Shown: positions 22,094 to 26,254 of the stretch, piece after piece
How positions within the stretch are numbered: position 1 is the stretch's first letter
Layout: each line of letters starts with the position of its first letter
Source: JAJPJG01 sp034667645
Lineage (GTDB): Bacteria > Verrucomicrobiota > Verrucomicrobiia > Chthoniobacterales > Chthoniobacteraceae
NCBI GenBank assembly: GCA_034667645.1
Contig: JAXDQV010000177.1
Coordinates: forward strand, 1-26,254
DNA: 26,254 nt
Reading direction: 5' to 3'
Notes under the pieces: model-generated
Told to the model about the DNA's origin: nothing
The model's database searches: none
Seen by the model: the letters and a program-made list of their open reading frames with translations, nothing else
Translations under genes and position numbers: made by a program

Positions 22094-23593
22094 ATGACGC
22101 GCATTGTTCTCAGTTTTGCGGCGGTCTGCGCGCTGAGGTTCGCATTTGCGGCCGAGACTGACAGCGCTCCGACGAAATTGCCGAACGCCGGCGCGGCGAT
22201 TCGCAAAAGCCTCATTCGCATCGCGGTGACCGAGCAGGAAGCGAACTACAAAGTGCCGTGGACTCCGGGGAACATTAACAGCGGCGTCGGCGCGGGATTT
22301 GTAATCGACGGACAGCGCGTGCTGACCAATGCGCATGTCGTGAGCAACGCGCGGTTCCTCGGCCTGGAGAAGGAGAACGATCCAAAAAAATACGTCGCGA
22401 CCGTCGAGCATATCGCCCATGACTGCGATCTCGCGGTGTTGAAAGTGGCTGATCCCGATTTTTTCAAAAACACCGCGCCGCTCAATTTCGGCGGCATTCC
22501 GCAAATCGAATCCCAAGTCTCCGTTTACGGTTATCCGATCGGTGGCGACCGCATGTCGGTCACCACGGGCATCGTCTCGCGCATTGATTTCCAGGCTTAC
22601 ACGCACTCGCTCGTCGACCAGCATCTCGCCATCCAGATTGACGCGGCGATAAATCCCGGCAACTCGGGCGGACCGGTCATGCAGGAGGGAAAAGTAGTCG
22701 GAGTCGCCTTCCAAGGCTATGGCGGCGAGGTCGCGCAAAACGTCGGCTATATGATCCCCACGCCGGTCATCGGCCGTTTTCTCAAGGACATCTCCGACGG
22801 AGTTTACGACAAATACATGGATCTCTCCGTTTCCACGTTCAACCTGCAAAACCCCGCGATGCGCCGCGCGCTCGGGCTGGCGGACGACGATCGGGGAGTG
22901 ATGGTCAGCAGTGTCGCCTCTGCAGGTTGCTCGGCGGGAAAGCTGAAAGTCGGGGATGTCCTCCTGGGCATCGACGAGCATCCGATCGCGAGCGATGCCT
23001 TTGTGGATCTGGAGGGCGAACGCGTGCAGATGGCCGAGGTCGTCGAGCGAAAATTCAAAGGCGACGACGTGAAGCTCCACGTGCTCCGCGACAAGCAGGA
23101 GATCGATGTGACCGTGAAGCTCGACGCCGCGTGGCCGTTTTCCATGCAGGCGAACGAATACGACGTTGCGCCGCGCTACGTCTTGTTTGGCGGGCTGCTC
23201 TTCCAGCCGGTCTCGCGGAGTTTTCTCGAAAACTATCAACTCGAGGACCTGCGGGTGCGCTACTTTTTCGACTTCTTCATCGCGGATGAAATTTATCGCG
23301 AGCATCCGGAAATCATCATTCTCAGCGCCGTGTTGCCGGACCCGATCAACACGTATTTGGGAGAGTTCAAAAACGGCATCCTGGACGAAATCAACGGCGA
23401 CAAAATCAAGACGCTCGACGACGTGGCAAACGCGTTGCGCAAACCGGCGGATGAATATGTGATCAGATTGATCGGAGTCGGCCGGCCGCTCGTGCTCGAG
23501 CGCGCCGCGGTCGAGGCGGCGCGTGAGCGAATCAAAATGCGCTACAATGTTTTGAAAGAGCAGAACCTGCGCGACACGGTGAACGTCGAATGA
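22094..23593 (+). CDS. HtrA/Deg-like serine protease with PDZ domains
   Basis: A 499-residue exported protease. A signal peptide (about 1-19) leads to a trypsin-like domain with an intact triad: His81 (TNAHVV), Asp112 (HDCDLAVL) and Ser191 (NPGNSGGPV). A PDZ domain follows (about 255-345, with VMVSSVASAGCSAGKLKVGDVLLGIDEHPI), then a conserved region (RYVLFGGLLFQPVSRSFLEN) and a second PDZ-like part (GILDEINGDKIKTLDDVANAL). The arrangement is closer to plant Deg-type and bacterial PDZ-protease relatives than to E. coli DegP. It probably degrades or checks periplasmic proteins. Its stop codon overlaps the next start in ATGA, and the next gene is a paralogue without the triad, so they are probably made together and may form a complex. 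Confidence 0.93.
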   Translation: MTRIVLSFAAVCALRFAFAAETDSAPTKLPNAGAAIRKSLIRIAVTEQEANYKVPWTPGNINSGVGAGFVIDGQRVLTNAHVVSNARFLGLEKENDPKKYVATVEHIAHDCDLAVLKVADPDFFKNTAPLNFGGIPQIESQVSVYGYPIGGDRMSVTTGIVSRIDFQAYTHSLVDQHLAIQIDAAINPGNSGGPVMQEGKVVGVAFQGYGGEVAQNVGYMIPTPVIGRFLKDISDGVYDKYMDLSVSTFNLQNPAMRRALGLADDDRGVMVSSVASAGCSAGKLKVGDVLLGIDEHPIASDAFVDLEGERVQMAEVVERKFKGDDVKLHVLRDKQEIDVTVKLDAAWPFSMQANEYDVAPRYVLFGGLLFQPVSRSFLENYQLEDLRVRYFFDFFIADEIYREHPEIIILSAVLPDPINTYLGEFKNGILDEINGDKIKTLDDVANALRKPADEYVIRLIGVGRPLVLERAAVEAARERIKMRYNVLKEQNLRDTVNVE

Positions 23594-25080
23594 GAAATGC
23601 AACGCTTCTAGTTTGTGCATGGCTCTCTGCTGCGGCCTGCTTCGCAGCGCCTCCGGCGAAAGCGGTGAAGGAGCAGCACATCTCGATCGTCCGCGTGAAC
23701 GCGACCAATCAGGCGTGGGATTTCTTTCATCCCTGGAGCAAGCACGCGCCGGTTTCGAGACGTGCGCTCGGCGCCGTGCTGGCCGGAGATCACGTCCTCG
23801 TGACCGCAGAACTGGTGGCGAACGCGAACTACCTCGAGCTCGAGAAAGCGGAGAGCGGCGAACGGATGCCGGCGCACGTCGAAGTGGTGGATTATGAGGC
23901 GAACCTCGCGCTCTTGAAGCCCGACAGCGCAGATTTTCTCCGCGATATGAAACCGCTCGAGGTGAAAGATGCGGCAGTCGGGGATCGCGTCGCGGTGTGG
24001 CAACTCGAAGCGACGGGCGCGTTGTTGATTACGGACGCGCTGCTGACGACGGTGGAAGTCACGCGCTATCCGATCGATGACACAGCGCTCCTCACTTACC
24101 GGCTCACGTCATCGCTGCAATACCGCGAGGGAAGTTTCACCGTGCCGGTGGTGAAGAACGGCAGCCTTGTTGGCCTGCTGATGCGTTATGACACGCGAAC
24201 GCAAAACGTGGACGTGATTCCCGCACCGGTGATCGACCATTTTCTCCACGACGCGGCGAGTAAACATTATGGCGGTTTTCCGCGCGCGGGAGTGCTTTTC
24301 GCACCGATGCGGGATCCGCAATTGCGCCGCCACGCGGGCCTCGGCCCGGAGACTTCCGGCGGCGTTTTCTTGACGCAAGTGCAAAAAGGGAGCGCCGCGG
24401 AGCAGGCAGGCATGCGGGTTGGCGACGTGTTGCTGGCGATCGGCGACAAGGCCATCGACCAGGACGGCAACTATCTCGACAAACTCTACGGCAAAATTTC
24501 GCTCGTCCATCTCATTGCTTCAAAAAACGACGGCGAAAAAGTGTCGTTCAAGATTCTCCGGGATCACGCTCCGCAAACTCTTCCCGTAACGCTGATTCAT
24601 CGCGTGGCGGAGGATTACGTGATCGAGCCTTACACCATCGACCGCCCGCCCAAATACTACGTGATCGGCGGTCTCGTGCTGCAGGAACTCTCACGACAAT
24701 ACCTCAAGGAATGGGGAGAATATTTGAAGAAAGCGCCCGAGCGCTTTGTTTATTACGACCGTTACCAGACCGAAATTTTCAAGGACGCGCGCAAGAAACT
24801 CGTGGTCCTGAGCCAGGTCCTTCCTTCAGCGAGCACGGTGGGCTACGAAGAACTCAATTATCTCGTGGTGACAAAAATCAACGACGTGCCGCTGACCCGG
24901 GTCGATGACGTGGCGCGGGCTGTGGCCAATTCGGTCAACGGTTTTCACAAGATCGAGTTCGAGGAAAACCCGCGTGTCATTTACCTCGATGCAAAACAGA
25001 CGGCCGAGGACGAGAAGCTCCTGATGCGAAACTATGGGCTGCCCGCAATCAGCCGGCTGGGTGCGTTGAGCGCGGAGTGA
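23590..25080 (+). CDS. Catalytically dead HtrA-like paralogue with PDZ domains
   Basis: A 496-residue exported protein with a signal peptide and the same layout as the preceding protease: a degraded trypsin-like domain, a PDZ domain (about 250-345, with GVFLTQVQKGSAAEQAGMRVGDVLLAIGDK), the conserved KYYVIGGLVLQELSRQYLKE region and a second PDZ-like part (LVVTKINDVPLTRVDDVARAV). In the protease-like domain the His position is Glu74 (VTAELV), and the Asp position is Asn105 (YEANLALL). Their 31-residue spacing equals that of the active paralogue. The GNSGGPV segment has become EGSFTVPV, with Phe183 or Ser182 at the nucleophile position. It is thus a pseudoprotease, probably from tandem duplication. 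Overlapping ATGA coupling to the protease suggests a regulatory or substrate-binding subunit. Confidence 0.9.
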   Translation: MRNATLLVCAWLSAAACFAAPPAKAVKEQHISIVRVNATNQAWDFFHPWSKHAPVSRRALGAVLAGDHVLVTAELVANANYLELEKAESGERMPAHVEVVDYEANLALLKPDSADFLRDMKPLEVKDAAVGDRVAVWQLEATGALLITDALLTTVEVTRYPIDDTALLTYRLTSSLQYREGSFTVPVVKNGSLVGLLMRYDTRTQNVDVIPAPVIDHFLHDAASKHYGGFPRAGVLFAPMRDPQLRRHAGLGPETSGGVFLTQVQKGSAAEQAGMRVGDVLLAIGDKAIDQDGNYLDKLYGKISLVHLIASKNDGEKVSFKILRDHAPQTLPVTLIHRVAEDYVIEPYTIDRPPKYYVIGGLVLQELSRQYLKEWGEYLKKAPERFVYYDRYQTEIFKDARKKLVVLSQVLPSASTVGYEELNYLVVTKINDVPLTRVDDVARAVANSVNGFHKIEFEENPRVIYLDAKQTAEDEKLLMRNYGLPAISRLGALSAE

Positions 25081-25084
25081 AGCG

Positions 25085-25750
25085 GTGTGGATGGCCATGA
25101 GCTGGGGCGCGATTTTCGACTGGGATGGTGTGATCATCGACTCGTCGGCGCATCACGAGGAAAGCTGGGAGCGACTTGCAGCGGAAATTGCCAAGCCGCT
25201 TCCACCAGGTCATTTCAAGCGCGGTTTCGGCATGAAAAACGAGTTTATCATCCCGCAGCTTCTCGCCTGGACAGAGGACAAGGCGGAAATCGAACGGCTC
25301 TCCCTGCGCAAAGAGGCACTTTACCGGAACGTGGTTCAGGAGCGCGGTCTTGTTCCGCTACCCGGTGTCGAAGCGTGGTTGCGCGAACTCTCTGCGGCGA
25401 AGGTGCCGTGCGCGGTGGGCTCCTCGACCCACCGGTTGAACATCGAAACGGCACTCGAGATGATCCATCTGCGCCAGTATTTTTCGCATATCGTTTCGAG
25501 CGAGGATGTAACAAACGGCAAGCCGGCCCCCGACGTCTTTTTACGCGCGGCGGAGAAGATTTCTCTGCCGCCGCAGCGTTGTGTGGTGTTTGAAGATGCG
25601 CACGTCGGCATCGAAGCGGCTCGGCGCGCGGGCATGCATGTAGTCGCCCTCGCCACGACCAACCCGCTCTCGGAACTGACGGAAGCGGATGTCGCGGTTG
25701 AACGTCTCGATCAACTCGACCTTCGCCAACTCGCCGCGTGGTTTGCATGA
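25085..25750 (+). CDS. HAD-superfamily phosphatase, beta-PGM-like
   Basis: A 221-residue cytoplasmic HAD hydrolase of the beta-phosphoglucomutase-like group. Motif I is FDWDGV (nucleophile Asp12 and acid/base Asp14). A helical cap follows (HHEESWERLA to the LPGVEAWL segment), then motif II VGSSTH, motif III Lys in NGKPAPDVF and motif IV FEDAHVGIEAARRAG. The substrate is a small phosphorylated metabolite, not identifiable here. The GTG at 25085 is chosen because a GGAG at 25074-25077 sits 7 nt upstream; ATGs at 25091 and 25097 are also in frame. It starts 4 nt after the pseudoprotease stop, and its stop overlaps the rdgB start. Confidence 0.92.
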   Translation: MWMAMSWGAIFDWDGVIIDSSAHHEESWERLAAEIAKPLPPGHFKRGFGMKNEFIIPQLLAWTEDKAEIERLSLRKEALYRNVVQERGLVPLPGVEAWLRELSAAKVPCAVGSSTHRLNIETALEMIHLRQYFSHIVSSEDVTNGKPAPDVFLRAAEKISLPPQRCVVFEDAHVGIEAARRAGMHVVALATTNPLSELTEADVAVERLDQLDLRQLAAWFA

Positions 25751-26254
25751 CGCGCGAGCTGCTCGTCGCGACGCATAACGCCGGCAAAACGCGAGAGATT
25801 CGCGAGATTCTCGGACCGTCGTTTCACGTAACGGACCTCCACGCTCATCCGACAATCAAGCCTGCACTCGAAACCGGTGCGACATTTGAAGAAAACGCCG
25901 GGCTGAAGGCGCTCGAGGCCTCCCGCGTCGTAGCGGGCCTCGTGCTTGCCGATGACTCCGGTTTGCAGGTGGATGCACTCGACGGTGCGCCCGGTGTTCG
26001 TTCGGCGCGCTACGCCGGCGAAAATGCGACCGATGCAGAAAATCGCGAGTTGCTGCTCAGAGAACTCGCGCATCGGAGTGTGCGCGGACGAGAACGTTCC
26101 GCGCGTTTCCGATGCGTCCTGGCGCTCGCTGAAGGCGGAGTATTGGTCTGCACCTTCGAAGGCGCGGTAGAGGGAGTCATCATCAACGCGCCGCGAGGAG
26201 CGGGCGGTTTCGGTTACGATTCACTATTTGTGCCGGATGGATATTGCGAGGCGT
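25747..26254 (+). CDS. rdgB: XTP/dITP diphosphatase, 3' truncated
   Basis: The first 169 codons of a Ham1/RdgB-type non-canonical purine NTP pyrophosphatase; the gene runs off the right edge. It converts XTP, ITP and dITP to monophosphates so they are kept out of DNA and RNA. Motifs are LVATHNAGKTREI at the N-terminus (triphosphate-binding), FEENAGLKA with metal-binding Glu, LADDSGLQVDAL, PGVRSARYAG and GGFGYDSLF. All are in order without a break. The ATG at 25747 overlaps the HAD stop codon (ATGA), indicating translational coupling. It belongs to the same packed plus-strand operon as the HtrA-like pair and the HAD phosphatase. Confidence 0.96.
   Translation, partial: MTRELLVATHNAGKTREIREILGPSFHVTDLHAHPTIKPALETGATFEENAGLKALEASRVVAGLVLADDSGLQVDALDGAPGVRSARYAGENATDAENRELLLRELAHRSVRGRERSARFRCVLALAEGGVLVCTFEGAVEGVIINAPRGAGGFGYDSLFVPDGYCEA

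Noticed and set aside
21950..23620. Minus-strand open frame continuing upstream of the aminotransferase for about 557 codons
   Set aside because: It is antisense to the protease gene, which has a full catalytic triad and PDZ domains. The antisense frame has no recognisable motif and is rich in Asp, His and Arg, as expected from the complement of GC-biased codons. The aminotransferase family starts at 21949.

Overview
The window is GC-rich bacterial chromosomal DNA, densely packed with genes on both strands. There is no integrase, transposase, CRISPR array or phage module. Several traits resemble soil or freshwater Verrucomicrobiota (Chthoniobacterales-like): a DUF1573/rhodanese/MauE-type operon, a PepSY-like secreted protein, a CHASE2 cyclase beside a FecR-domain protein, SprB-like repeats and secreted polysaccharide hydrolases. 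That placement is an inference from gene content. A search with PurD and RdgB would settle it.

Layout. 1-2123 (+): the 3' part of a short-chain dehydrogenase, a TMEM14-family membrane protein and a lipoprotein resembling GH75 chitosanase. 2127-5313 (-): thiD, purD and an S41-type protease homologue that has lost both catalytic residues. 5379-8019: apaG (+), a 5-formyltetrahydrofolate cyclo-ligase (-), a metallo-beta-lactamase-fold hydrolase (+) and an exported cyclophilin (+). 8056-9574 (-): a translationally coupled DUF1573, rhodanese and MauE/DoxX-like operon. 9602-12834 (-): a terminator, a secreted protein with three SprB/PKD-like repeats, a hypothetical anchored protein and a PepSY-like protein. 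13064-18357: a signalling cluster. 18645-20553 (-): an unrecognised membrane-anchored protein and a GH28 pectinase-like enzyme. 20670-20742 (-): tRNA-Ala(GGC). 20798-21949 (-): a DegT-family sugar aminotransferase. 22094-26254 (+): an HtrA-like protease, a catalytically dead paralogue, a HAD phosphatase and rdgB, in one tightly packed operon.

The most interesting region is 13064-18357. A CHASE2-type class III adenylate cyclase is divergent from an outer-membrane beta-barrel protein, a FecR-domain protein with a histidine-rich tail, and a soluble histidine kinase whose N-terminus is a cyclic-nucleotide-binding domain with a complete phosphate-binding cassette. Maker and reader of a cyclic nucleotide are therefore encoded side by side with two envelope proteins. 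This suggests an envelope-to-kinase cAMP pathway. No response regulator gene is present, so the output partner must be elsewhere.

A second theme is loss of catalytic residues in otherwise intact proteins. The S41 homologue has Gly and Gln at the Ser/Lys dyad. The second HtrA-like protein has lost His, Asp and the GNSGGP motif. The GH28 protein has Glu in place of the catalytic-site His. All were checked at codon level in the given sequence.
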